From positions 1 to 64,000 of the forward strand of contig CAWKIV010000012.1 in the NCBI GenBank assembly GCA_963849885.1: a stretch of DNA of 64,000 nt, written 5' to 3'. The notes below the pieces were generated by a model that saw only the letters and a list, made by a program, of their open reading frames with translations, was not told the origin of the DNA and made no database searches. The position numbers were made by a program, and so were the translations under genes. Source of the DNA: CADCTP01 sp963849885. GTDB taxonomy: Bacteria > Actinomycetota > Actinomycetes > Mycobacteriales > CADCTP01. This document shows positions 9,403-17,232 of this stretch, piece by piece (within the stretch, counting starts at the first letter, position 1; every line of letters begins with the position of its first letter).

Positions 9403-10642
9403 ATGCAGAGCAACGATCGCTGTCCGGTCGTGCACTTCGACCACAACTCGCCCGAGCACGCGGCCGACCCGGTGGGGTCGTACCGGGCGCTGCGCGCGCA
9501 GCACCCGATCGCGTACAGCGAGGCGCACGGCGGCTACTGGATCCTCTCCGGCTACGAGCCCGTCTTCGAGGCCGCCCGCGACGACGACATCTTCTCCTCG
9601 GCCCGGACCAGCCACGGTGGCGAGGGACTGACCGTGGTGATCCCGAAGACGCCGATGCACCAGCACATCCCGATCGAGATCGACCCGCCGGAGTTCCGCA
9701 AGTACCGCCGGATCGTCAACGCGATCGCCGCCCCGGCGGCGATCGGCCCGCTGACCGAGCGGATCAAGCACCACACCACCTGGTTCATCGACCAGGTCAT
9801 CGAGCAGGGGCACTGCGACCTGGCCGAGATCATCGGCATCCCGGCGATCACCACCGTCGAGTGGCTCGGCCTGCCGACCGAGGAGTGGGCCCGGTACTCG
9901 TTCCAGCACCGGATGGTGCTGGCCGCGCCGAAGGGCTCGCCGGACTACATCCAGGCCACCCAGGTCGACCTCCCGTACCTGACCAACCAGGTCAAGGAGG
10001 TCATCGCCGCCCGCAAGGAGCAGCCGCGCGACGACGTCATCAGCTACCTGCTGGCCCAGCAGGTCGACGACCGGCCGCTGACCGACGACGAGGTCTTCTC
10101 GATGGTCGAGCTGCTGCTCGCCGGCGGCACCGTGACCACCTCGTCGCTGGTCGAGCCAGGCGATGATCTGGCTCTACCAGCACCCGGAGGTGCGGCAGCG
10201 GCTGATCGACGAGCCGGAGCTGCGGGAGCGGGCGACCGAGGAGTTCCTCCGCTTCTTCTCCCCCACCCAGGCGCTGGCCCGCACGGTCACCACCGACGTC
10301 GAGTTCCACGGCTGCCCGCTGAAGGCCGGCGACCGCGTCCTGCTCGCCTGGGCGTCGGCCAACCGGGACCCGGCCGGCGGCTTCGACGACCCGGACGAGC
10401 TCGACATCGAGCGCTGGCCCAACCGGCACGTCGCCTTCGGCGTGGGCGTCCACCGCTGCGTCGGCTCCCACATCGCCCGGGCGCTGGCGTACGAGATGAT
10501 CGGGCAGCTGCTGACCCGGATGCCGGACTACGTCGTGGACCTCGAGCGCACCGAGCCGTTCCGCAACCAGGGCGCCAACGTCGGCTACAGCTCCATCCCG
10601 ATCACCTTCACCCCCGGTCCGCGGCTGCTGGTCGAGGCGTGA
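9403..10642 (+). pseudogene. Cytochrome P450 with a single-base frameshift
   Basis: Starts at ATG 9403 after AGGAG. The first 250 codons read as a bacterial class I P450 up to the I helix (LLLAGGTVTTSSLV). There one extra G at about 10153 shifts the frame: removing it turns VEPGDD into the expected VSQAMIWLYQHPEV. The second half has EEFLRFFSP (ExxR region) and the haem loop FGVGVHRCVGSHIARA with the Cys ligand. It would be a soluble monooxygenase using the ferredoxin at 36613. The I-helix motif GGTVTT lacks the usual acidic residue. First gene of a P450/NTF2/PPOX/TIM-barrel operon. A sequencing error is as likely as a real mutation. Confidence 0.75.
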
Positions 10643-11124
10643 TCGAGCGGCTGCTCGCCCGGCAGGCGATTGCGGACCTCGCGGTGCGGTACGCGATGGC
10701 CGTCGACGACCACGACCTCGAGACCGTGCTGTCCTGCTTCGCGCCGGACGGCGTCTTCGTCCGGCGCGGCGAGGCCGTGTCCGGGACCGGGCTGCGGCCG
10801 TTCTTCGAGCGGATGACCGCCCGGTACGGGCTGACCGTGCACACCGTCCACGGGCATCTGGTCGATGTGGACGGACCGACCGCGACCGGCGTCCAGGCCG
10901 GCACGGCCGAGCTCCTGCTGGACGGCACGATGATGCGGGCGGCGTACCGGTACCGGGACGCCTACGTCTGCCGGGACGGCCGGTGGCTGTTCGGTCGCCG
11001 GGAGATCGCATTCGCCTACGTGGTGCCGGCCGACCAGCCGTTCCCGGCCGGGACCGATCGGATCCGCTGGCCGGGCACCGTCCCCGAGCCCGCCGACTAC
11101 CCGGAGACCTTGCCCACATGGTGA
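10639..11124 (+). CDS. SnoaL/NTF2-like protein
   Basis: GTG at 10639 overlaps the P450 stop in a GTGA junction, indicating translational coupling. The 161-residue product starts IERLLARQAIADLAVRYAMAVDDHD, the standard first helices of the NTF2-like cone fold. It continues with FAPDGVF and the VHTVHGHLVDVDG strand pair. Proteins of this kind act as small isomerases, dehydratases or accessory subunits; there is no fixed catalytic signature, so the reaction cannot be stated. It ends with a 7-base overlap with the PPOX gene. Two relatives lie at 39647 and in the N-terminal half of 43380. Confidence 0.75.
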   Translation: MIERLLARQAIADLAVRYAMAVDDHDLETVLSCFAPDGVFVRRGEAVSGTGLRPFFERMTARYGLTVHTVHGHLVDVDGPTATGVQAGTAELLLDGTMMRAAYRYRDAYVCRDGRWLFGRREIAFAYVVPADQPFPAGTDRIRWPGTVPEPADYPETLPTW

Positions 11125-11618
11125 CCACCAACGGCTCCCTGGCCGGGGCCAAGCTGGCGCCGGCCGACCTGGCCGAGCTGATCGAGGCGCAGCTCTACTG
11201 CACGCTGTCGTTCGTCGACGCCGACGGCTGGCCGCGGGCGGTGGTGGTGAGCTACCTGCCCCGGGACGGGGCGTTCTGGTACAGCGCGATCGCCGGGCGC
11301 CGGCACATCGAGGGCCCGCGGGCCGACCCGCGGGTCAGCGTGGTCGTCGACAACCGCGGCACGCCCCTGACCGGCCGGCGGATGGTGTCCCAGCGCGGCC
11401 GGGCGGTGCTGCACCAGGACCGGTCCACAGTGGAGTGGTTCTACGCCGCCTTCGCGGCCCGGCACGAGCCGGCCGACCCGGGGCCGTACGCGGCGCATCT
11501 CGACGTGCCGCAGCGGGTGGTGGTGGAGGTGGTGCCGGTCGGCCGGCCGACCTCGTACGACTCCCGGCGGCTGACCGACGACCCCCGGGCGACGGACCCC
11601 CGACTCCCCGCGGGCTGA
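11118..11618 (+). CDS. Pyridoxamine-5'-phosphate oxidase-like (PPOX) flavin/F420-binding protein
   Basis: A 166-residue split-barrel protein. The N-terminal half has the family pattern LYCTLSFVDADGWPRAVVVS, followed by FWYSAIAGRRHIEGPRADP and VSVVVDN. This fold binds FMN, F420 or haem and reduces or stores small ligands. The start ATG 11118 overlaps the upstream gene; GTG 11121 is also possible. It is the third gene of the P450 operon. The Pro/Arg-rich tail of about 20 residues is outside the domain. A second, shorter PPOX gene is at 56460. The cofactor is not certain from sequence. Confidence 0.7.
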   Translation: MVTTNGSLAGAKLAPADLAELIEAQLYCTLSFVDADGWPRAVVVSYLPRDGAFWYSAIAGRRHIEGPRADPRVSVVVDNRGTPLTGRRMVSQRGRAVLHQDRSTVEWFYAAFAARHEPADPGPYAAHLDVPQRVVVEVVPVGRPTSYDSRRLTDDPRATDPRLPAG

Positions 11619-11622
11619 CGCG

Positions 11623-12435
11623 GTGCGGTCCGACCAGCTGTCGTTCTCGACGATCTCGTGCGTCACGATGCCCGGCGCCGATGGCAGCCCGGCCGTCGTG
11701 CCGCACCCCGTGCACCGGCTGCTGCCGGCCGTGGCCGCGGCCGGCTTCACCCGGGTGGGGCTGGACTGGTTCACCGTCCGGGACGCGGAGCGGACCGGCG
11801 CCGACCTCGCCGGCGTGCTCGCCGAGACCGGGTTGGAGCCCACCGAGCTGTGCGCGATGGGGGTCGGTCCGGACCCGGCGGCGGACGAGCGGGTGGCCCG
11901 GTCGATGGCCCGGCGGTGCGAACAGCTCGGCATCCCCGTCTGCGTGCTGGCGTCGACGCCGCCGGTCTCGGACGAGCTGTGCGCGCGGCTGGCGGCCATC
12001 GCGGCGGTCTTCGCCGCCGCCGGGACCCGGGTGGGCGTCGAGTTCATGCCGTATTCCGGCGTGCGCACGCTCGCCGACGCCCGGGTCCTGCGCGACCGGG
12101 TGGGCTGCGGGATCGTCCTGGACACCCTGCACCTGCTGCGGTCGGGCTGCGTCGCGGCGGAGCTGGAGACCTTGGCCGCCGCCGACATCGCCTGCGTGCA
12201 GCTGGCCGACGGCGCCGCCCGGCCGGCCGGCGGGCCGGCCGAGGAGAGCCGCGCCGGGCGGCTGCTGCCCGGCGCCGGCGCCGCCGACATCGCCGGGTAC
12301 GCCGCCGCCCTGGACCGGATCGGCTACGCCGGCCCGATCGGCATCGAGGTGCTGTCGGCGACGCTGCGCACGCGGCCGCCGGAGGAGCTGGCCCGGACCT
12401 TCCGCTCCGCCTGCCTCCCCTACGCGCCCGCCTGA
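11623..12435 (+). CDS. Sugar-phosphate isomerase/epimerase-like TIM barrel protein
   Basis: GTG start four bases after the previous stop. The 270-residue product has the AP-endonuclease-2/xylose-isomerase fold: GFTRVGLDWF near the start, metal-binding Glu in VGVEFMPYSG, IVLDTLHLLRSG (Asp and His ligands), ACVQLADG and the terminal IGIEVLS (Glu ligand). Members isomerise sugars or ketoacids or act as dehydratases such as 3-dehydroshikimate dehydratase. In a catabolic operon it more likely tautomerises or dehydrates a keto acid intermediate (inference). Homologues in this window are 22551-23387 and the remnant at 640-1240. Confidence 0.72.
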   Translation: MRSDQLSFSTISCVTMPGADGSPAVVPHPVHRLLPAVAAAGFTRVGLDWFTVRDAERTGADLAGVLAETGLEPTELCAMGVGPDPAADERVARSMARRCEQLGIPVCVLASTPPVSDELCARLAAIAAVFAAAGTRVGVEFMPYSGVRTLADARVLRDRVGCGIVLDTLHLLRSGCVAAELETLAAADIACVQLADGAARPAGGPAEESRAGRLLPGAGAADIAGYAAALDRIGYAGPIGIEVLSATLRTRPPEELARTFRSACLPYAPA

Positions 12436-12512
12436 GCCGCCGGCTCCCCCGGCCGATCGCCGGCCGGGCGCCGGGCGGGCGCCGGGCGAGGCCGGTCGAG
12501 GGCCGGTCGAGG

Positions 12513-12528
12513 GCCGGCGATCGCCGGC
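12513..12528. terminator. Perfect 16-base palindrome between convergent genes
   Basis: GCCGGCGATCGCCGGC lies between two converging stop codons (12435 and 12536), preceded by tandem GGCCGGTCGAG units. It has hairpin potential on both strands but no U-tract. It fits a bidirectional terminator of a GC-rich actinomycete; this is not proven. Confidence 0.45.
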
Positions 12529-12535
12529 AGCCGGA

Positions 12536-13327
12536 TCAGGACAGCCCGAGCAGCCGGGCCAGGTTGCCGCCGAGCACGGCCGCCTCGTCCTCGGCGGGCA
12601 GCCCGAGGGCGCGGATCGCCGCGACCTCCGCGCCGGGATCGGTCATCGGCCAGTCCGAGCCGTATACCACCCGGTCGGCGCCGTGCCGGGCGATGATCGC
12701 CCGCAGCCGCTCCGGGTCGAAGTCGGCCAACCGCGGCGGCCAGGACGTCTCCAGGATCACCCGCGGCGCTCCCACCACCCGCTCCTCCGCCTCGTCGATG
12801 CGGTGGTAGCCGCCGTAGTGGCAGGCGATGAGCGTCAGCGACGGGATCGCGTCGATGATGGTGCGCAGGTGCTCGGGTGCGCCGCGCTCGTTCGCGGCCG
12901 CGTCGCCGCCCGCGCCGGCGTGGGTGATCACGGTGACCCCGTCGTCGGCGAGCGCCCGCAGCAGCTCGTGCACGGCCGGGTCGGCCAGCGAGAGCTCCTG
13001 GAAGAGCGGGTGCAGCTTCACCCCGCGGATGCCGTTGTCCCGCAGCGAGGCCAGGTTGTCGTCGATGGACAGTCCCGGGTGGACGGTTCCGAACGGGATG
13101 AACCGGTCCCGGGGCACCGTCCCGATGAACTCGTTGGTGCGGAAGACGTTCTTCGCGACGCCGGCGACGGCCAGCGTCATCGCCCGGTCGATGCCGGCCG
13201 CGTCCAGCGTCCGGGTGAGCCCGGCCAGGGTCCCGTCGTGCCGGGCGTCCATCCCGGACGGCCGGGTGGCCAGCACCTTGGGCGCGATGTGGTCCGGCCA
13301 GACGTGGCAGTGCGCGTCGACGATCAC
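12536..13327 (-). CDS. Amidohydrolase-2 family metal-dependent hydrolase/decarboxylase
   Basis: A 263-residue TIM-barrel amidohydrolase. The first strand reads VDAHCHVW with the HxH metal pair (His6, His8). Further ligands appear in VKLHPLF, VITHAG, LIACHYGG and the terminal YGSDWPM Asp. The closest known types are ACMSD-like decarboxylases and 4-oxalomesaconate/lactone hydrolases, so removal of a carboxylate or hydrolysis of a ring product is plausible. Its 4-base overlap with the acyl-CoA dehydrogenase upstream places it last in a three-gene minus-strand operon (15645 to 12536). Full length, no defects. Confidence 0.78.
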   Translation of the reverse strand: MIVDAHCHVWPDHIAPKVLATRPSGMDARHDGTLAGLTRTLDAAGIDRAMTLAVAGVAKNVFRTNEFIGTVPRDRFIPFGTVHPGLSIDDNLASLRDNGIRGVKLHPLFQELSLADPAVHELLRALADDGVTVITHAGAGGDAAANERGAPEHLRTIIDAIPSLTLIACHYGGYHRIDEAEERVVGAPRVILETSWPPRLADFDPERLRAIIARHGADRVVYGSDWPMTDPGAEVAAIRALGLPAEDEAAVLGGNLARLLGLS

Positions 13328-14463
13328 GACGACAGCTTCTTCAGCAGCTGCTTGGACAGCGAGTCCAGGATGACCTCGGTCGAGCCCTCGTAGATCCGCA
13401 TCGGCCGGGCCTCCCGGTAGAGCCGCTCGATGACGCTGCCCCGCACCAGCCCGAACCGGCCCATCACCTGCACCGCCCGGTCCACCACCCGGGCCGCCGC
13501 CTCGGTCGCCCCGACCTTCGCCATCGAGGACAGGTTGAGGCTGGCCAGCGGGTCACGGGCGGCCGCCGCGGCCGCCCGGTAGGTCAGGGAGCGGGCCATC
13601 TCGATGTCCACCCAGGACAAGGCCAGCATCGACGGCACCGGCCCGAGCCGGGCCACCTGCACGCCGAACTGCTCCCGGCCGGCCGTGTGCCGCAACGCCT
13701 CGTCCAGCGCCCGCTGGGCCAGCCCGACCGCGGCGCCGGCCACCGAGACCCGGAAGGTCGCCAGCGTGGCGAGCATGAGCGCGAAGCCGCGGCCCGGCTC
13801 GCCGAGCACGTGGTCGGCCGGCACCCGCACGCCGGAGAAGACGACGTCCCCGAGCACGTGCGGGGCCAGGATCTGGTGCGGCCGGGTCACCGTCAGGCCG
13901 GCCGCGGTCGCCGGCACCACCACCATGGTGAAGCCGTCGCCCTGCCGGGCCAGCACCGAGTAGACGGCGGCGTCCCCGGCGTTGGTGATGAAGGACTTGT
14001 GCCCGTCGACCACCAGCTCGTCGCCGTCCTGGACCACCGTGGTGGTCAGCGCCCGCAGGTCCGACCCGACGTGCGGCTCGGTCAGGGCGAGCGCGGCGAT
14101 CGCCTCCAGCGCGCCGATCGCCGGCAGCCAGCGCTTCCGCACCGCCTCGGTGCCGCCGGTGGACAGCGCGTAGCTGCCGATCCCCTGCATGGCGAACAGC
14201 GAGTCCAGGTGGGCGCTCTCCCCGGCCAGCACCTCCCGCACCACGGTCACGGCGAGCGAGTCCACCGTGTCGAACCGGCCGCCGTACTCGGCCGGCACGG
14301 TCAGCGCGGCCAGGCCGCTGGCGGACAGCTCGCGGCGCATGTCCTCATCGACGGAGTCGCTCTCGTCGGCCCGGGCGGTGTAGCCGGTGACCCGCGCGGT
14401 CAGCGCCCGGGCCTCCTGCTGCAGCTCGCGGTACCGGGTCGGCAGCTCGTAGAGCTCGGACAA
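13324..14463 (-). CDS. Acyl-CoA dehydrogenase
   Basis: 379 residues, normal for the family. FAD-binding middle domain motifs are ALALTEPHVGSDLRALTT and KSFITNAG. The C-terminal helical domain has RMAxRPMRIYEGSTEV-type sequence: RIYEGSTEV supplies the Glu that acts as base in most family members. It oxidises an acyl-CoA to the 2,3-enoyl-CoA, passing electrons to ETF. It lies 12 bases after a second, different acyl-CoA dehydrogenase gene, so the two could form a heteromer, as described for steroid FadE pairs (inference). The N-terminus is short and lacks targeting features. Confidence 0.85.
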   Translation of the reverse strand: MSELYELPTRYRELQQEARALTARVTGYTARADESDSVDEDMRRELSASGLAALTVPAEYGGRFDTVDSLAVTVVREVLAGESAHLDSLFAMQGIGSYALSTGGTEAVRKRWLPAIGALEAIAALALTEPHVGSDLRALTTTVVQDGDELVVDGHKSFITNAGDAAVYSVLARQGDGFTMVVVPATAAGLTVTRPHQILAPHVLGDVVFSGVRVPADHVLGEPGRGFALMLATLATFRVSVAGAAVGLAQRALDEALRHTAGREQFGVQVARLGPVPSMLALSWVDIEMARSLTYRAAAAAARDPLASLNLSSMAKVGATEAAARVVDRAVQVMGRFGLVRGSVIERLYREARPMRIYEGSTEVILDSLSKQLLKKLSS

Positions 14464-14475
14464 CGGTGTCCCCTT

Positions 14476-15645
14476 TCAGCGACGCTGGTCGAATCCCCGT
14501 CCGAGCAGCTCGGAGACGATGCGGATGCGCTGCATGGTCGGGGTGCCGCCGGCCAGCGCCCAGCCGTGCGAGTCCCGGTGCAGCCGCTCGATGCCGTACT
14601 CCTCGGTGTAGCCGTTGCCGCCGTGCAGCTGCATGGCCAGGTCGGTGACCCGCTTGGCCATCTCGTTCGCGGTGCACTTGGCCAGCGACACCTGCAGCGG
14701 GTCCGGCAGGCCGGTGCCGGCGGCGAGCGCCGCCCGGTAGAGCAGCTGCCGGGCCGCCTCCACCTGCAGCACCATGTCGGCCACGCTCATCTGGACGTCC
14801 TGGAACTCGATGAGCGGCTTGCCGAACTGCATCCGCTGCTGCACGTACTCGAGCGTGCGGTCCAGCGCGGCCTGGCCGAGCGCCAGGCTCATGGTCGAGT
14901 TCCCGAGGCGCTCGATGGAGAACGCGGTGAACAGCCGGCGGAAGCCGCCCGGGCCGACCAGCAGGTTTTCCTCCGGCACCTCGACGTCGTCGAAGATGAC
15001 GTCCGCCGACGGGATGCCGCGGAAGCCCATCAGCCGCTCCTGGGCGCCGAAGCTCACCCCGGGCCGGTCGGCCTCCACGATGAGCGCGCCGATCCCGCGG
15101 GCGCCCGGCTCGTCGGACAGTCGCGTGTAGACCAGGTAGGCGTCGGCCTCGCCGCCGTTGGAGATCCACCGCTTGGTGCCGTTGAGCGTGTAGCTGCCGT
15201 TGGTGGAGAGCTTGGCCCGGGTGGACATGTCGGTGGCGGCCGAGCCGGCGTCGGGCTCGGAGATCGCGACCGCCATCGTCGTCGCGCCGGTGACGATCGA
15301 GGGAAGGTAGCGCTCGCGCTGCTGCTCGGTGCCGATCAGGTTGATCACCTGGGCCGGACCGGTGTTGGCCTCGAAGACCTGGAAGGCCGCGGGGCGGCAC
15401 TCCTTGGCCAGCTCCTCCAGCACCACCAGCGCCTCGATCAGCGGCGAGCCGGCCCCGCCGAACCGCTCGGGCAGCGCGATGCCGAGGAAGCCCAGCTCGC
15501 CGAGGTAGGCGCGCTCGTCCTTGGGAAACCGGGTGCGGTCGGCGTCCCAGGCCGCGGCCCGGGGGGCGTAGCGCTCCCGGGCGACCTTGCGGGCGACCTC
15601 GCGGATCTCCCGGTACGCGTCCGCCGCGTTGTCGTCACGCTGCAT
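14476..15645 (-). CDS. Acyl-CoA dehydrogenase, first gene of its operon
   Basis: 389 residues. Motifs: VAISEPDAGSAATDMSTRA and RWISNGGEADAY in the FAD/substrate domain, and MQLHGGNGYTEEYGIERLHRD in the C-terminal domain. Here the position after the YTEEY motif is RDSHGWALAGGTPTMQ, so the usual YEGTSEI Glu is replaced by a GGTPT stretch. The catalytic base may lie elsewhere, as in isovaleryl-type enzymes. ATG 15645 has GGAAGGGG just upstream and follows a good promoter (15668-15697); an upstream in-frame start at 15684 lies inside the promoter and is rejected. Confidence 0.83.
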   Translation of the reverse strand: MQRDDNAADAYREIREVARKVARERYAPRAAAWDADRTRFPKDERAYLGELGFLGIALPERFGGAGSPLIEALVVLEELAKECRPAAFQVFEANTGPAQVINLIGTEQQRERYLPSIVTGATTMAVAISEPDAGSAATDMSTRAKLSTNGSYTLNGTKRWISNGGEADAYLVYTRLSDEPGARGIGALIVEADRPGVSFGAQERLMGFRGIPSADVIFDDVEVPEENLLVGPGGFRRLFTAFSIERLGNSTMSLALGQAALDRTLEYVQQRMQFGKPLIEFQDVQMSVADMVLQVEAARQLLYRAALAAGTGLPDPLQVSLAKCTANEMAKRVTDLAMQLHGGNGYTEEYGIERLHRDSHGWALAGGTPTMQRIRIVSELLGRGFDQRR

Positions 15646-15667
15646 AGCACCCCTTCCACCGCTAAAG

Positions 15668-15697
15668 ATTATATTGGTATACATGGATAGGGGTCAA
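15668..15697 (-). promoter_or_regulatory. Sigma-70 type promoter with embedded operator for the acyl-CoA dehydrogenase operon
   Basis: On the minus strand TTGACC (15697-15692), an 18-base spacer and a perfect TATAAT (15673-15668) form a strong promoter ending 22 bases before the start codon. The spacer contains CCTATCCATGTATACCA (15691-15675), which recurs with one mismatch at 58559-58575. A regulator bound there would block the promoter. Confidence 0.7.
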
Positions 15698-15723
15698 GAC
15701 ACCAGCGCCGCGGTGGCAAATGT

Positions 15724-15736
15724 ATGCTAACCATGA
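15724..15736 (+). promoter_or_regulatory. Operator-like 13-mer ATGCTAACCATGA
   Basis: The same 13 bases occur at 46012-46024, in front of another pair of divergent catabolic genes. It contains the recurring TAACCAT core and sits in the 249-base divergent region between the acyl-CoA dehydrogenase operon and the FadR-type regulator gene. Confidence 0.5.
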
Positions 15737-15894
15737 TAAGCAGTTCGCGTCGTCGGGGGTTGTCGTATGTCACGCCTGGACCAGGAACACAGTGACATGT
15801 CCGTTAGCGCGCCGCTGCGGCCACGGTGAGCAGGTCGGCCATCAAGTATGTATCGTGACCATGGTTTCGCTCGGTCCATGAATCGGAGTGCCCC

Positions 15895-16635
15895 GTGACG
15901 GTGGGGAACAGGCCGCCGAAGGCGGCCATGCTGGTCGCCCAGCGGATCGTCCGGGACGTCGTGCGCGGCGGCCTCCGGCCGGGCGACCTGCTGCCGCCCG
16001 AGCGGACCATGCTGGAGAAGTACGAGACCGGGCGGGGCACGCTGCGCGAGGCGCTGCGGCTGCTGGAGTTCCAGGGCGTCATCGCGCTGAAGCCCGGCCC
16101 GCGCGGCGGCCCGGTCCTGCTCGACCCGGACGCGTCCCACCTGGCCAGCACCGTCGTGCTGCTCATGCAGCTGAAGGAGGCGCCGTTCCGGACGATCGTC
16201 GAGGTCCGGTCCGCGCTGGAGCCGATGATCAGCTCGCTGGCCGCCGAGCGGATCTCCGACGAGTCGCTCGTGGACCTGGCCGGCACGATCGAGCAGATGC
16301 GCGAGAACATCGGCGACCAGCACACCTTCCTGGACGCCAACAAGCGCTTCCACGACATCATCGCCTGGTCGTCCGGCAACGCGCTGTTCGGCTACATCGT
16401 GGACTCGCTGCTCGGGATCATGGACGGCACCATCATCGGGATCGACTACCCGAGCCCGCGCCGCGCCGCGATCCTCAAGGCCCACGAGAGCATCTACGAG
16501 GCCCTCCACGCCCGGGACGAGAAGGAGTCCGAGGCGCGGATGCGCAAGCACATCGACGAGTACATGCGGTACGCGCAGCGCAAGTTCCCCGAGGTGCTCG
16601 ACCAGGTCATCCAGTGGGACCGGTCGCTGCCGTAG
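15895..16635 (+). CDS. GntR/FadR-family transcriptional regulator
   Basis: 246 residues. The N-terminal winged helix (about 10-75) is typical GntR: VAQRIVRDVVRGGLRPGDLLPPE then GRGTLREALRLLEFQGVI. The C-terminal FCD helical domain (about 95-225) has metal/ligand-site residues in NKRFHDIIAW, KAHESIYEAL and MRKHIDEYM. Such proteins are released from DNA by a carboxylic acid or acyl-CoA. It is the only intact dedicated regulator seen in the island and is divergent from an acyl-CoA dehydrogenase operon whose promoter carries candidate operators, so control of the island is a reasonable inference. GTG 15895 follows CGGAG. Confidence 0.85.
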   Translation: MTVGNRPPKAAMLVAQRIVRDVVRGGLRPGDLLPPERTMLEKYETGRGTLREALRLLEFQGVIALKPGPRGGPVLLDPDASHLASTVVLLMQLKEAPFRTIVEVRSALEPMISSLAAERISDESLVDLAGTIEQMRENIGDQHTFLDANKRFHDIIAWSSGNALFGYIVDSLLGIMDGTIIGIDYPSPRRAAILKAHESIYEALHARDEKESEARMRKHIDEYMRYAQRKFPEVLDQVIQWDRSLP

Positions 16636-16674
16636 CGCCGAGCTGAGCCCGGCCGCCGCGGCGAGGGAGGCAGT

Positions 16675-17232
16675 GTGGGGATCACCGGCTTCTGGCACAC
16701 CGGGATCACGGTGGCCGACCTGGACCGCAGCCTGGCCTTCTACGTCGACGCGCTGGGCCTCGAGCTGGTCCGGCGGGCGCCGTCCACCGCCGTGGCCGAG
16801 CGGATCTGGGACCTGCCCGGCGCGCGCGCCGAGGTCGCGTACGTCGCCATCCCCGGCACCGCCGCGGTGATCGAGCTGACCTGCTTCGCCGGGATCGAGA
16901 CGCACCCGGCCTCGGCCCGGCCCTGCGACCCGGCGCACGGCCACCTCTGCCTGTACGTGGACGACCTCGTCGGGCTGCACGAGCGGCTGGTGCGGCGGGG
17001 CTACCGGTCCCGGTCCGGCGAGGTGCTGACGATCGCGGACGGCGCCCTCGCCGGCAGCAAGGCGGTCTACATGATCGACCCGGACGGCTTCCACGTGGAG
17101 CTGTTCCAGCGGCCGGATCAGGCCGAGACCACCCCGGCCGCGGCCAGCTCGGCGAGCTCGGCGTCGGGCACGCCGAGCTCCCCGGCCAGCACCTCGCGGG
17201 TGTGCTCGCCGACCGCCGGCACCCCGTCGTAG
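16675..17232 (+). CDS. VOC/glyoxalase-family protein
   Basis: A GTG start 39 bases after the regulator stop suggests one transcript. Residues 5-140 form a vicinal-oxygen-chelate domain: FWHTGITVADLDRSLAFYVDALGLE, GHLCLYVDDL and the terminal MIDPDGFHVELFQRP. His8 and the Glu in HVELF are the usual metal ligands. It could act as an epimerase, dioxygenase or lyase. Odd: the family normally ends soon after VELFQRP, but this frame runs about 45 residues further as an Ala/Ser-rich tail encoded antisense to the C-terminus of the CoA-transferase (115-base convergent overlap). The tail is probably not a domain. Confidence 0.72.
   Translation: MGITGFWHTGITVADLDRSLAFYVDALGLELVRRAPSTAVAERIWDLPGARAEVAYVAIPGTAAVIELTCFAGIETHPASARPCDPAHGHLCLYVDDLVGLHERLVRRGYRSRSGEVLTIADGALAGSKAVYMIDPDGFHVELFQRPDQAETTPAAASSASSASGTPSSPASTSRVCSPTAGTPS

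Noticed and set aside
13687..15690. A 667-codon open frame on the plus strand, antisense to two acyl-CoA dehydrogenase genes
   Set aside because: It is the mirror of GC-rich codon bias: no family motifs, Gln/His/Arg/Val-rich composition, while the other strand shows complete acyl-CoA dehydrogenase signatures.
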